From Fratercula arctica (Eukaryota; Chordata; Aves; Charadriiformes; Alcidae): a DNA stretch of 64,000 bases. The first letter of the stretch is position 1. Each line of letters starts with the position of its first letter. Where the stretch lies: contig CANTUZ010000001.1 in assembly GCA_947846985.1 (NCBI GenBank), positions 2,914,001 to 2,978,000 on the forward strand, in the 5' to 3' direction. The notes beneath the pieces were generated by a model. It saw nothing but the letters and a program-made list of their open reading frames with translations. It made no database searches and was not told where the DNA came from. The translations under genes and the position numbers were made by a program. Below are positions 23,915 through 37,469 of this stretch, in pieces.

Positions 23915-26900
23915 CTGAAAATCAAAAAAGAAAGGAGTTAAGGAATTAAACCAACAGGAGTAGTGGTAATGTGGGAATGAAATCCCTCATTGCTCAGCAA
24001 GGTCTACTTGGAAAGGCTTTTGCCTCCATCCAGTCAGGTTTACAAAGAAACTGACTCCCAACAGCTCATTTTTGACCTCATCTAAAACCCATTGACACAT
24101 TAGGAGACCTTCAAATGAAATTTGCTCTATTAAAATCAGTCAGTCCTGGGCACCAGACAACTTACTACTTGGGTACCAATGGTCGGGTGCCCTCTGAAAA
24201 GCTGGCCTCAGATGTGACTGTGATCCTTTTTTTGAAAACACAGATGCTTTTTTTGTCTCTACAGTCTCACCTCTGTGCTGAAGCTACCTGCAAGCAGTTC
24301 CTGACTCTCACAATTAGGGTGGAAAAGAATACTTAGGAAGGAACATCAAAATTTATGTTCTGCAACTCAACATGCGACAGATGCTTCTCAGCAAAATTCC
24401 CTGCAGGCAAGCCAGCCGGGTGATTGAGAAATGCAAAAGAGACAAGATTTTCTACAGCCACCCCTTTCCCATGCCTATAAGTAGTGACTTGTATCATTTT
24501 GCCTATATTGCACCAAATGACGCACAACAGCTTTGGTCAATTCCATAAAGGAATACTTTAAGATAAAGCTGTGTTAGATGTAAACTCAAGCAGAGCAGGA
24601 AATGCACGGTTTGCCAGGTATTCTGAGCTATGTCTCTCTTTATTAGCTGATGGTGAATTCCCAGGTTACTGGAAAAATAACACCATCTTTCATTTCTTTT
24701 GGACACAGCTGTGAGTTTTGGGAGAAAAAAGAAACAAACACATTTCAAAGGTTTTTATCATCTGCTGGACAAATTCTGGTTCCCATCCACAGCCTCCTTT
24801 TCATCCATGTTTTAGTTCTTCCCAATGGAGCGCCAACATCTTTCTAATTTTGAAGCAAAACGTTTCATTTTTTTTTCCTAAAAATTGCCGTCCATCTGAG
24901 AAAACCCCAAGTGTGTTGCTACCTTAGATGGGTCATGCTCAGACATAGTCCCAGGCAGTGTTTAGATCCTTAAGACTCCAGTGCAAGCCAGGAGCTATCC
25001 TAATGGTGGTGATACAAGCCCTTCATGAAGGGATGAATTTTCCTTGGAAATCAAAGCCCTTGTCTTAATTTCAGGACCTCTGAGGCAATGGGATGACTAA
25101 GTTGCGGACCCTGTCCCTCCTGCCCTGTTTCGTTCTCAGCCTGGTTTATTAGGGAAATGAACCCTGTGTGAGGGTACTGCCAGTCAATCCCTTCCCATAA
25201 TAGCTTTGAGCATCTTAATCAGCTTCAACCAAATTTCACAAATGGTCACGGAGATATTCAGCTTTCACTTTTATGAAGATAAGCAGTTGGACTGGGTCCA
25301 GAGGCTCAGCAAAGCTTTGGTATGGACATGCACACTTCATCAGTCATCAGAGGACCCGCTTAGACAGGGAGGCTAGGCTGCAGAAGTTCACTTATTGTCC
25401 TCAGGGCCCGGTAATAAATGGTCCCTTCACCTGCAGGATCGGTGCAGCTCCCTGCCCACCCAGTACTACATTTCCCATTCACATAATCCCTCTGCAAAGA
25501 TGGAAAAAATCTTTCTCTTCCAAGATAACTCCAGTTGCAACAGTGTCCCAAATGTGTTTCTCCTCCTAACACACCTATGTTAAGGTCTCACCATATCTGC
25601 AGGGTGACTGTCCTTGTGGTAGCCAAAGAGGACTGTCCGACAGTCAGTGGAGCTCGGAGAGCTCTTTCCTATGCCAAAGATGGGTGACTGCTTTAGGATG
25701 ATCTGAATGCTTCTTTGGGCTGTGTTAACGGACTAGATCTCCACTGGTGGGAATACAAACATTTCACACACATGAATACACTCACACATACACCCCTAGA
25801 TGTAGGTATCAGTCTATGAGCCAAATCCCATCTCCAACTCTCCATCCTTTCTTAGTGTTAAGTCTACCTACATCTACTTTTTGTTTTCCCTGTATTTCTT
25901 CATTTCCCACCCCCTCTTTTACTATTCAGCCCTTCTTGGGCTTGGACAATACTGCCAAAGGCCCAGGGATACTGCCTGTTTGAAGGACGCTATTCTTCAT
26001 GAAAACTATTGCAGTTAACGAGCAATACATGAATGAGCTTATCTGTGTCCCCTTCTTTCCTCTTCAGTAAATGTCACCCATTTGTCCACAGATATTTCTC
26101 TGCAGTCCGTTGCTAAAGTATCCCTTCTGCATGAAGAGTTGAGAGAAAGGGGGAGGAAACGTCTTTAAAGAACTGGATTGAAGGTGTGAAGACATCACTG
26201 ACAAACTCAAAGTTCATCCTGAGCTCTTCAAAAGGTAAGAGGCTTCTTCCTAGGAGCCACTTTTGTTCCGTCAGTAGACTCTGTGTTTTTAACCACTTTC
26301 CAAAGGAAAAAAAAATCATGCACTAGTTCTCTCTGTCCATGGCTATCACTCAGATCCCTCTCTAGCAACTCCTGAACCCGTTAGCTATTTTCTATCATAT
26401 TTGTGGCGGAGGTAGAAATCTCAGAAGTGAAAATTACAACATGTTTCCTCAAAATCAGTGAGTATGCACAGGAGGAACATCCAAATGGTGTTCTTCAACT
26501 GAGGGAAAGCCAGGTAAAGTTCATTTTCTTACTTATTGTAAGGCCAGCCGGCCAAACAACCCACAAGGACCACCAGGTCAATCAGCAAAGCTAAGCACAG
26601 TTTGCACCTACAGAACCAGAGACAAAGGATGGAGGCTGTGGTACCATCCATGTAGGGGCTGGACTGTAAAGACGGAGCACAAACCAGGAATTATTCATTC
26701 TGCTGCTCATAAAATACTGGTTTATGTGGAGGTGAGCTTTGAAGCAGCGTGATTGTATTTGTTACCACAGTGCCCAGCAACCTCATTATGCACTGCATTA
26801 TGCAAACAAGCAGAAAGAGTCGGGCTGCTCCCTGAAAAGCCTGTGATCTCTGCAGACAAGGCAGACACAGGAGGTGGGGAAAAGGGAGAGAAAAGCCTCG

Positions 26901-27349
26901 CGCTACCAGTGAGCTGGCAGGGAATGCATTTCTGCACTCCCATGGGCTGGCTGCTGAAATGCTAAACCAAGAGATCACGCAACAGAGCAACAACCAATCC
27001 CACCTGACTGTTAAAAACGAGCGTGAATTCCTCTGCTCTCCTCCATCCTTGCTTTGCTGGTCTTAATGCGGATGTAACAACTCTGTGAGCACTCAGCTCC
27101 GCTGTACTTGGTGACAGGACTCTTGACTACCCGCATCTACCTGGCTTTGCAGGCAAAGGACAGGTCAACAGCCGTTCTTAGGGGGCTGCATGCTGATGCA
27201 CCATGTCCACCAGCTCTGAAACAGCTCAGACACGATCTTCTCTGGAAGCGGAGAAGAGAAGGCTATTGATCTTGAAATATTTTACAGTGTTGACAAGGAA
27301 TTTGTAAATACCAGGTATGTCACACAGATTTGGCACATATCGAGAAATA

Positions 27350-27515
27350 ACAGGTTGCCCAGAGAGGTGGGAGATGCCCCATCCTTGGAAACATTCAAAG
27401 TCAGGTGGGACAGGGCTCTGAGCAATGCGATCTAGCTCATGGCAAGGGGGGGTTGGACTAGATGATCTTTAAAGGTCCCTTCCAACCCAAACCATTTTAC
27501 GATTTTATTCTGAAT
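27350..27515 (+). mobile_element. Short CR1 LINE 3' fragment
   Basis: Starts at 'caggttgcccagagaggtgg' and ends with 'tcccttccaacccaaacca' and a decayed ATTCTGAAT-type tail. It is a strongly truncated CR1 copy, more diverged than the longer ones. Confidence 0.85.
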
Positions 27516-29458
27516 CCTTTCCAGGCAGATGTGCCTGATTCCACAGCAGCAACTATTACACTACAGCTGGTCCCTTCAAGCATGTGAGAGAGCATGGCCC
27601 ACGTCTGTATGGAGTCCTACCACACCTGGGATGGACCAGCTACTCCTTGCTGTGACCACACTCAAGCACCCAGTGTGCCCAGTTCTGCGTATCTGCTGTT
27701 CAAAGCTTGCAGAGGCTGTGGAAGGAGGAGAAAAACCCAGACCGCTTACTACAGCTACGCCTGGTGCAGCAAGCTGATCTCAGTGCCTATTTGTGATATT
27801 CAGGCAACACACAAACTGTACAAAAGCATTACTAGAATAGACACAGGCTATTCTGTGCTGGTTGCGTCAGTGCCCAGACACTCGGCTTACCATTGTTAAT
27901 TAGTACAAAAGTACTAATTCCTAACTTTTTCCGTCTCCACCACAGATGAGTGAGGGAAAATAGCCCCTTGGGAACCGCCTTTGGAATATGCCAGCTCCTG
28001 AATCCAGCCCAACAGTTGCTTGGAAAAGCACTTGGAAAAAAATGTAGGCAGGAGTGTGCTAGCAACTTCACAGCCTATATCACCACATTTGAGTGCCAGG
28101 CACATCGAATTTGCTAATTCAAAGTATGAAGGAGGAGGCAGGTGCCCTGCTTGGGGTCTGCATCTCTATTGATCATAGTGATGGGGGGGGACATCTCAGG
28201 AAGGTGACCTAAATCCCCTTTCTAGCTCTGGTGACTCTCCATAAAATGTCTGTCCGATACAGTCCTATGTCACCAGGAGCTCGTGTTGTCCAAACAGTGC
28301 ACGGCACGGCACTTAGGGCAGTTGCACTGGGCCATCTGGAACTGGCCTGATGCTCCAGGATATTTACGTTGCTCAGAGACGCTGCTTTATGAATTTATAT
28401 ACTCCTTATATGCAGCAAAGAAGCAAGAGGAAAAGCAGCAACTTTAAGAGTTGATCTTTTTTTGCTATTCTAGGACTAGTAAAAATATCTGGTCTCTAAG
28501 GTATTGTATCAGTTGCTCCTGGAACACTAAAACTAACCCTGGCTTGAGGAAAGCCCCTGCAGTTCTGAAAACCTCCTTCATTACTGTTTACTATCCCAAG
28601 GCCAACTTGTGGGGAAGGTGCCCAAAAGTTACAAATTCCGGCTGCAATCCGAAATGTGCCCTGAAAATGTTATTTCTCCCTGTTTTGAGATCAGCCGGTC
28701 ATAGTGGCGTCTGGACCACCATAGACCGCTCCATGCAAAATGAGCTCTGAAAGTATTTCAGGAGCGTGCGAGACCCCATCCTAAAAGATCTCATCCTCAA
28801 AGCTCACCTAAAACCTGACCAAAAACCTTTACTCACCATGCAAGGATGAGTCACGAGCAGGGACCAGCACCAACATGGATATATCCAAAAGGCACAGCTT
28901 AGTCCAGCTGTAATTCTTTATCTAAGGGATTTTCATTGCTTTTAATTTTGCTGAGGAAGATTTTAAGAACTGCTCTCTTGGCATGAAACGGAGGGCATTG
29001 AACTGAAATAGCAGCGAATTACACGTCTCCTAATTTTCTGCCGAGCTCTGGTCCCAGCCTTACAAAGAATAATTAGAATCAGTCGGGAACCCGGCGCTGA
29101 CCTGGAATGGAAATCGAAATGAAACTCAACAAAAAGGAGTATATGAGGCATCAGATGACCTTTTGCAAGCCAAGTCCAACAGGAACAATTCCTAGTGCAG
29201 ATAAAAGGAGTTTAGGCATCTACAGACCCGATGACAACATAGGGCTGCATAGGATGGGGCAGATGGCTCACAAATTAATAGGTAGCTGATCTTCTTTTAA
29301 GATCACAGTAGCCTGGGGAGATGGTGGCTTGATCTATATCCATTAAAGCCAAGAGTTGCTCCCTACATATATCAGCGGATACCACACTGCTCTTGCATAG
29401 GGCTTCATCCACCCTGGTTATTTTATTTTAATTGCATTTTCCCCTTGGCTGAGGATTG

Positions 29459-29982
29459 TTAAAGGTGAAGGTGACCTCAACATCTTCCTCCACCCCAGCC
29501 AGGGGACACGGGGTTGATGTGAGCTCCGAGCTACGGCATGCAGCCATGGAGATGCTCACCACCACTCCTCCTGCAGGCATTGATTGCCGTCATCCGTTGA
29601 TGCCAGAGCAAAGCCAAGAGGGGGAAGGAGGCGGAGGTGGGGCCAGGTTTAACCACTTCAAAGCTTCCACCTACTTTGAAGGACTTTAAAGAGAGGTTAC
29701 GTTTGTTCAGAATCAGCCCAGGATGTTAAATATATTCTGCTGACAGCAGTGTTACCGGCATTGACCCAGCCCAATTCCCTCACCCTGATGTGCACATATC
29801 AAATAATGAACGGCGCAGAAAAGGGAGACCAGGAACTTCATGGTGGAGTCCTGCACAGAAGGGATACATCTAGCTTAATTTGAAAAACTACGGCTCAACC
29901 AAAAATGAAAAATATTCAGCTTTTTCACTGGAAAAAAAAAAAAATCCTTTACGAAATGTTTGGTCTGAATTGTTCCATTCAT
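29459..29982. repeat. Left arm of 524-bp inverted repeat
   Basis: Exact reverse complement of 33970-34452 over its first 482 bases (29459-29940), then seven mismatches in the last 42 bases (29941-29982) with no indels. Both arms encode the same 74-codon open frame, a by-product of identity. I do not recognise the sequence as a known transposon, and no terminal repeats or target duplications are evident. Confidence 0.97.
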
Positions 29983-30354
29983 TCTAAAATTAAAATTTAA
30001 CTTTCGTTTTTACATTCTTTGATTCTTTTCCATCCCATATTTTTCTTATTCTACTCAGGACAACACAAAAGGACTATGAATCCCCTTATGAAGAAAAACA
30101 TTAAACTGCTTCACAAGGAATATTTCAGAACGTCACATTTCTCCTTAATATTCCTCTAAACAAAACACCAATGAAAAAAAATATATACATTTTGGCCAAA
30201 CTAAGTAGCAAATTTGTCTGGGATTTTAAAATTATTTTGCCTTTCTGGAATAGAGTATCGTTTGCTCCCAAATATTATCCAGCTCCCTTTTCCCTCTTAA
30301 TGCAGGAGAAGAGATGTTCAGTGAAATGAAACAGCAGGAAACCCAAAATCAATG

Positions 30355-30475
30355 ATAATGCCTGGTTGAACTCTGGAACACAATGCCAAAGGAGGTCACC
30401 GCAGTCCAGCATTTAATGAGATTTAATTAAGTCATGGCTGTTTAGGTGGATATTGAGAATATGCAGAGGAATCAA
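30355..30475 (+). mobile_element. Possible ancient CR1-type LINE fragment
   Basis: Reads 'ctctggaacacaatgccaaa', then wording like the 3' coding end of old CR1 or L3-like LINEs (aggtcaccgcagtcc, then a stretch ending 'catggctgtttagg'). It is heavily decayed, so this call is tentative. Confidence 0.4.
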
Positions 30476-33400
30476 AGGAAATGTCAGCAATGCACCCTCG
30501 AGATAATCATTAACACCGCTCTTCAGTATTTAGCTGTTCTCTACAAACTATGGGTGGAAGCAGGTGCTATTCCACACTGTAGGAATCTCCTCCAGTCTCC
30601 CTTCAGGACCCTCTGGTCCTGGCTGTGATCAGCCAGAAGACACTGGACTAGCAAATTCTGCTCACAAAGGACTGCCCATATGAGGAGCACGTGCATGTTT
30701 TGATCCTAAAGCTGTTCTCTTTTCTAATGCGAACAGAAAAATTACACTTGGACTCTATATAAACAGGCTGTGTATCCTCCTGCAAACACAATTCATTTTA
30801 AAGATAAGCGCGATCGATGGTTACTGTTCTGCAAGAGCCAAAACATGACTCCTAACACATTTCCAGCCATAAAGGAACACTGCCCCGTGCTGAAGTCCCT
30901 TGTGCAATAGCAAACAGCAAAACGTGTTCTAACCTCCCAGAGAAATAAGTCTAAAATCCCGGACCTGGATGATTTCTTGCTGCTTCTGACAGCCTGACAC
31001 GTTACTGCAACACAACGTGTCCCCTGCACCTCACGACACTGGCTTCAGCCATTTCATCCCATCTCCCACCCCAGCCCCCTTTGGTTAAAAGGTCAATTCC
31101 AACCAACTCCTATTGCCATGGTCTTGTCAACATCCCAAATTTGCCAGTGCAAGAACCACCCCCTCCATTGTCTGCTGCACCGAGTGCCCTGTCTCCAGCC
31201 CCTACGTGGATGCTTAATGACAGCTTTATCCTCTAATCCCCATGCTATTATCTTGTACACAATAATTTACTGTAAAGCTGCACTGAGACTGTCAATGGTA
31301 TAATGAAGCTCCTGGTGCCCAAGATTATTTTTTCCCAAACATTCATAATCAACCTCTAAGACATGCAAACACACACACATATATAGACAAAAACAGAGCA
31401 AACTGGACAAGCCAATACCTAATTGTGCCCAAAGACTAAAACAATGTGATATATTAATGTATGAGTTTGAAATGTTGACAATGCACAATGGAGTAAGTGT
31501 GAGCAGGCTGGGGGGCGACCAGTAGCTGTGGATGTCCCTAGTTAGGGCCCATCAAGTACAGCACTGTCAGAGAAAAGGACGAAAGTGCTGAGCCTTCAAC
31601 AGGGTGACTTTAGCGCTGTCTGAAGCAGGCTATGAGCAAGATATGATTAATGTACCGAAAAGGATGAAGTCAAGTCATTTGGCAGAGTAGAACCATGCTG
31701 TGATCCATTTATAAGAGTTGCTTGAGTCAGCAGCTCACAAATCACGGATATTTCATTGCCCAAGGGCCACAGAGCATGGCCTTCCAAGGAGGTAGAATTA
31801 TTGCACGTGTTGTCATGTCCAAAATGTCATAAATACATGGATGAAGGTGACGGTGAATGCTGCAGAAGACCAAGGAGCTCAGAGAGCAAAGGAGTTGGGA
31901 AAGCAACCCCAAGAGTAACAGCCCTGCCACTACTCATGTCTCAGCAGAGAGAAACAGGAGAGTTGAGGACGGTCCATGAGGAACAGCCAGCCACTGAGCA
32001 GCATGGAGAGGTCCATGTATGATAGGAAAGGGTGAGATAAATCCCCACACTCAGACTAGGTGGCATATCTGGGCACCCTTGACACCCAAAGTCCACTTGT
32101 TCGTGGACCTCAGGGTAAATACCAACAGCCCCGTGATCACCTCCTTCCTTCCAGTGCTACCTCCACCTTAGCTCCACTCTTAAGCCTGCAGCATTCACCC
32201 AAGTCCCTGTGCTCAGCCAGCCACGGGGAAAGCAGAGTCCAAGCCAGATAAAGGATATCCATCAGCATCTTCTACAGCCCAGCAGCCCAAGGCCCTCCCT
32301 CATTCCTAAGTTTCCCTTTGGTGGCTAAATACCCAGCAAAGGGAAAAGCGTGGACTGAAGGGAAGATAATGCTGGGAGATCCCACTGCAGAAATGCCAGA
32401 AATCAAGAAAAGGTTAAACCCAAAGGCAGTGAGACCTCAGGAACTTTCCTCATGTGAATCCCAACCCCATGGAGATTTGCTGGTTTATACCTCTCTGAAT
32501 TTCCCTTGAAGCTTATGGGTCCTGCTGAGGAAGGGACACACATAGACCATTCCACACAGAAGCTGCTCTGCTCTCTTCATACACGCTCAAGCCTGTAAAG
32601 TCAGTGAATTCAATGTTGGTGTCACCAAGGAAGCCACCCAATGCAGCCTGCTAGGAGAGCTCCCAGGGTGATCACAGCCTGACATTTCTGAGCTCCCTTG
32701 CAGAAACAACCCATCTGTAAATGTCATGTTCACCCCTGGAAAATGGGTCAGGACCAGGTTGAAGCTCTGCTGACTTCCCATTTAATGGCCTACACATCTA
32801 TTCTCTAGTTGGTTGGAGCAAGAGCAGAGTCTCATCCCCCTTGTCCTCCAAATGGGCAGATGCCTGTAAAATTTGCCACAAGGTTAAACAAACAAAACAG
32901 CTCATGGCGTGAATGCTTTGACACAAAAGCATCTTTATCCACAGGGTGCCGTAGCAAGATTAGGATTGGGAAAAGTGTTGCCCCAGGCGGATCTGGATGG
33001 GCTGCAGAAACCTGAACAGTGTGAGAAGAGCCAAAGTGCTCCTGTGAGAGTCTGCTGGGCCAAAGAGCATCATGTATCTGACTCCCTTGCAAGACAACGT
33101 GTGCCACATGGCTACTATCAAGGTACAGACGCATGAATTAACAAGGCTCACTCGGTAACACATGGGGAAAAAAAAGAACCTTGAGAAGAAACCTTCACGT
33201 GAAGAAAAGTGGAAGACCTTGCAAAGACAACACAACATTGTAAATTCTGCTCTTCTTCAAGTCCAAAGATTTTTCAGTGTAATTCATGCTGAGTGCAATG
33301 AATTCATTCAAATATCCAATGGGATGAAGAGAAACCAGCAGCTGTCTGTGGCGACGCCGCACGCTGGGTCTGTCTCCAGCTGGAGTCCTTCTGCCTCTGC

Positions 33401-33877
33401 CCATCCCCACACCAAAGCCGATGGCCTCGAGGGTGGGATTCTCAGTGGAGAGATGCTTTCAGCACCTCGTTTCAAGTGTCTGAAGACACAAACAAGAGAC
33501 GAATTAAAAATGCATTATTTCACTTGAGCAAAAACACTTGAGCACATGCAGCGTGGCTCTTAGCTGCTCCTTACATGTAAATATGGGCATAAATGACTTT
33601 CTGAATCAGAGCTTGGTGGCCCACGCTGCAAAAGCTATATGTGAACCTGCAATGAGATTTTTAAGAGGGGAATCTGGTGCAGCAAGATGTGCTAAGGCTG
33701 GGGAAAAGGAAGCTTTTTAGGTCAAATGAAGCAATTACATTTTGCATCCTCGTAGCACAATCAGACCACCCACCCCAGAGATCCAGCAGCAGGATGGGGA
33801 GCGAATCCAAAGGCGTCACTTTTTTGGCAAGGACGGACCAGACTTTTATAGAAATGAAGAGCTGCTGCCCAACGAGA

Positions 33878-33930
33878 TGATATATATATATATATCTCTC
33901 ATGTGTGTATATATATATATATGTATATAT
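33878..33930. repeat. (AT)n microsatellite flanking inverted-repeat arm
   Basis: Two runs of AT separated by 'ctctcatgtgtgt'. It directly abuts the outer end of the right inverted-repeat arm; further AT-rich sequence (about 34451-34480) lies on the arm's other side. Confidence 0.93.
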
Positions 33931-34452
33931 GAATGAAACAATTCAGGCCAAATATTTTGTAAAGGTTTGGTTTTTTTTTCCAGTGAAAAAGCTGAATATT
34001 TTTCATTTTTGGTTGAGCCGTAGTTTTTCAAATTAAGCTAGATGTATCCCTTCTGTGCAGGACTCCACCATGAAGTTCCTGGTCTCCCTTTTCTGCGCCG
34101 TTCATTATTTGATATGTGCACATCAGGGTGAGGGAATTGGGCTGGGTCAATGCCGGTAACACTGCTGTCAGCAGAATATATTTAACATCCTGGGCTGATT
34201 CTGAACAAACGTAACCTCTCTTTAAAGTCCTTCAAAGTAGGTGGAAGCTTTGAAGTGGTTAAACCTGGCCCCACCTCCGCCTCCTTCCCCCTCTTGGCTT
34301 TGCTCTGGCATCAACGGATGACGGCAATCAATGCCTGCAGGAGGAGTGGTGGTGAGCATCTCCATGGCTGCATGCCGTAGCTCGGAGCTCACATCAACCC
34401 CGTGTCCCCTGGCTGGGGTGGAGGAAGATGTTGAGGTCACCTTCACCTTTAA
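33929..34452. repeat. Right arm of 524-bp inverted repeat
   Basis: The inverted partner of 29459-29982; coordinate pairs always sum to 63911, so there are no gaps. Being embedded between AT-rich microsatellite sequence on both sides suggests that this arm is the inserted copy and the left arm the source. That is inference. Confidence 0.97.
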
Positions 34453-35534
34453 TATATATTCACCTACATATATATATGCATCTCACTGACCAGCACTGCT
34501 GACAATAGCTCTGGTCCAGATTGCTCCATTCACACTGCTGTAGTAGCGAGGGTTTTCATGAAGACCATTTATCCTCAGAGAGCTGGGCAGGGACCGCCAG
34601 GGAAAAACTCCCTGCCCTGACTTTCCTGAAAGCTCTGGTGTGAAGCTGCTTGAGCTCATCGCCAGCTCCTGTTCCGCGGATCCTGGCCCTTCTCCAACTC
34701 GGGGATGCTTCAGTGATGCTGCAGTTCAGCTGCAGAGGAACCGCAAGGTTCGCCCTTGAGGCAAAAGATGGAGAAGGGCGGTGCTGGGCACGACAGGTAA
34801 AATTTTGTCCGAATTTATTCAATTATCTTCCAAATCACGGATGCAAAATGATGGGTCTCTCTGAAGGAAGGTCAGGAAATGGCTTTGACATGAAATAGAA
34901 GCTCTTCTGTTGCAGCGATGTTATTCGACGAGCTGTATTTTTCTGCTCCCTTCAGGGACTCATTACTTCCCTGCTTTCTGTGTTCCCAGTGCAGCTCAAA
35001 ATTAGCGTTGCTCTTTGATTTCATTTCTAGTCTGCATGACAGTGTAATTGCTCATCCTGGCACAGGAGCAGAAATAGATTCAGCAGTAAAGAGGGTAAAG
35101 GAGGAAGATGGTGAAACTTAAATAGCAGTTATTGTTTTGCCACTGCCCTGATGACTTGGGGCATTATTATTTGCTCCTCACTATAGTAGCTACTATATGA
35201 CTGTATCTGAATATCCTTCCTATGCTGATTGGGCACCAGGTTTCCTAAGAACTTAATTGTGCACATGAAAAATGAAGAGACCAGTTAGTCACAGTCTGAG
35301 GTTCAGTTAATATATGAAAGCAATTCTGGTGCGGCCTTTAATAGAAGACCCAGCCACCAGATTTCAAAAGGTTTACATGTCCAAGATGACAAGAAGGCAA
35401 ATGCTAGGAAAAGGGAGATCATGGGTCAGGATCCCCATGAACATTCATGGAGGAGGCATTGAGGAACAAAGACCTTGACCACTAAGTAGAAGAGCAGTAA
35501 ACCAAGCCCCATGGCAAATTTAGTGGCCAGAATA

Positions 35535-35620
35535 TGTGGTATTCAAGATTTCCCTTGCACTGGGCTGGAGCAGTAACGTGCTGCTGAAAGCCCAATGCAA
35601 AGAAAATCTTGAATACCATG
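35535..35620 (-). other. Long hairpin, precursor-miRNA-like, MAP6-sense
   Basis: Two arms of about 40 nt are near reverse complements around a loop of a few bases. The outer stem GGTATTCAAGATTT pairs perfectly with AAATCTTGAATACC; the middle has 'ttgcactgggct' against 'agcccaatgcaa'. Several plus-strand C/A mismatches become G-U pairs in minus-strand RNA, the MAP6 sense direction. It could be an intronic small-RNA hairpin or a small palindromic transposon. I do not recognise a named miRNA. Confidence 0.55.
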
Positions 35621-35864
35621 TGTTTCTTCTGTACATACTGCCCATGGTGGGCAAACACATTGTCTAACCCTATCGTCTCCTGCCAGCACCCCCCTTCCTG
35701 CTTCAAAGCCTCTGCAGAGCTGATGGAGGTATTGATGCAAGGTCACAGCCTCAATTGCTGCTCACCCCAATGGGTATGTCTCCTAGATGCCTTCAAGACA
35801 GAGGAGCCCGCAGGCCAGCTTAGAAGCCAAGCTGTAACCAGGATGGTCTCTTATCTGTGAGATC

Positions 35865-36232
35865 ACTGAGGGAAGACCTTCTCGCTCTCTACAGCTCCCT
35901 GAAAGGAGGGTGTATCAAGGGGGGCTTGGTCTCTTCTCACAAGGAACAAATGACAGGACAAGAGGAAATGGCCTCAAGTTGTGCCACAGGAGGTTCAGAT
36001 TGGATATTAGGAAAAATTTCTATACTGAAAGGATTATCAAGCATTGGAAGAGGCTGCCCAGGGCAGTGGTGGAGTCACCATCCCTGAAGGTATTTAAAAG
36101 CCGGGCAGACGTGGTGCTGAGGGACATGGGTTAGTGGTGGGTTTGGGAGTGTTGGGTTGATGGTTGGATTCGATGATCTGAAAGGTCCCTCCCAACCTCG
36201 ACAATTCTATGATTCCATGATTCTATGATCTG
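35865..36232 (+). mobile_element. CR1 LINE fragment
   Basis: Contains 'gaccttctcgctctctacag', the block coding [20 protein letters not shown], 'ggcagtggtggagtcacca' and a tail of ATTCTATGATTCCATGATT. Same subfamily type as 41953-42462 and 48377-48915. Confidence 0.93.
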
Positions 36233-36499
36233 AGTGTAGTAATAACCAAGCATCTCCTAAGTGATCTTACACTTCAACAGCTCAGAGCCTCCAAGCTGAA
36301 ATATCACCTGTGAAAGTGAAGCAGACACATGCTTAGGCTCCAAAGACACCCAATTTTATCCTATTTTAGTCTACAAAGTAAAATAGGGAAAATAACATGT
36401 AATCCAAATGTCTTCTATATGCGTGCTTTGGATGTATAATATCTTATTCTCAGAGAAAGAAAGCAAATTCAAGTCCACGGCCTTTTATACATCATCCAT

Positions 36500-36805
36500 C
36501 CACAAGGCGTGCCTGCGAGCGGCATCCCACACACAGGTTTGCGGTTTCCCGCTGTTTTTTTCCAAGAATTACTCCGGCAGAAATCCCTTGAATCCATCAG
36601 CTGGGGTACCAGATCCGACACGACGAATATTTCACAGCAAACGGTTCTGTGGCTTGATGAGCTGCAATTCCCCCGTGTCCCGCGTGTGCAACACAAGCAG
36701 GTGAAGTCAGGCACAGGGAGATGTGCTGCACACGACGTACGCGGCGTGACAACCACGCAGCCTCGAATAACGCAACACAGAACGTGGATGAACGCAAGAT
36801 TAACC
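36500..36805. promoter_or_regulatory. Intronic CpG cluster
   Basis: I count about 23 CpG dinucleotides in some 310 bp at only about half G+C, close to the number expected without CpG loss. The rest of the intron is CpG-poor. It lies about 22 kb inside MAP6. It may be an unmethylated element such as an alternative promoter or enhancer; no TATA box or exon is recognised. Confidence 0.4.
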
Positions 36806-37469
36806 TACATTTGGTCCGATCACCTGCCTCTGCTGTGCTTAAGTGCGTATGTTTTTGAGCTCATGCCATTTCTTTACAAAATTTTATACATATAATGAAT
36901 CTAAAGTATTTTTTTTAGCAGGCAAAAGTGACCAGCCTGCTGCTGGCTTTGAGAGAGGGCTGAATTCTGCTTTCCATTTTACGCCTTTCCCTGCAAGGTA
37001 CCCACTCAAGATTTCTTTAGCTGAAATTAAGAGGTTGTAATTCTGTTTTTAACTGGAAGAACCACAATAGAGCTGGGTGTGAGCTAAGTAGATGAAAGAG
37101 GAGAGCTGAGGCTTAAGCGAGGATCTTAAAATAAAGGATTACTGAGCTAAGGGAAAGCAATGAAGGGCTGAGTCGTATTCCCCCCCTGCCCCCCATCTTT
37201 ACCCTTGATACTGTCTTATCTCAAGGGCTGCAAAATCTAGATTTAAATTTGATTTTTTCTGTGGATGGGAAGGTACAGAGCTCCTGCTCCGGAGTTTAAA
37301 TTACATATATAGAATTACTGGGGAGGAAACATGGGGAAATTACACTGAAATTGCCCTGGGGGCTGTGGGGAAGGTTGACTTTAAAAGCACCATGGAAAGA
37401 CTAAACTGGGCTGAGCTGATGGTCAGACAATTTAGGGAGACAGTGTGGGAGCACTGGGAGGTAGCTGCT

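Noticed and set aside
29456..29689. 77-codon frame repeated identically at 34222-34446 on the other strand
   Set aside because: The identity is explained by the inverted repeat itself, so it is not independent evidence of coding.
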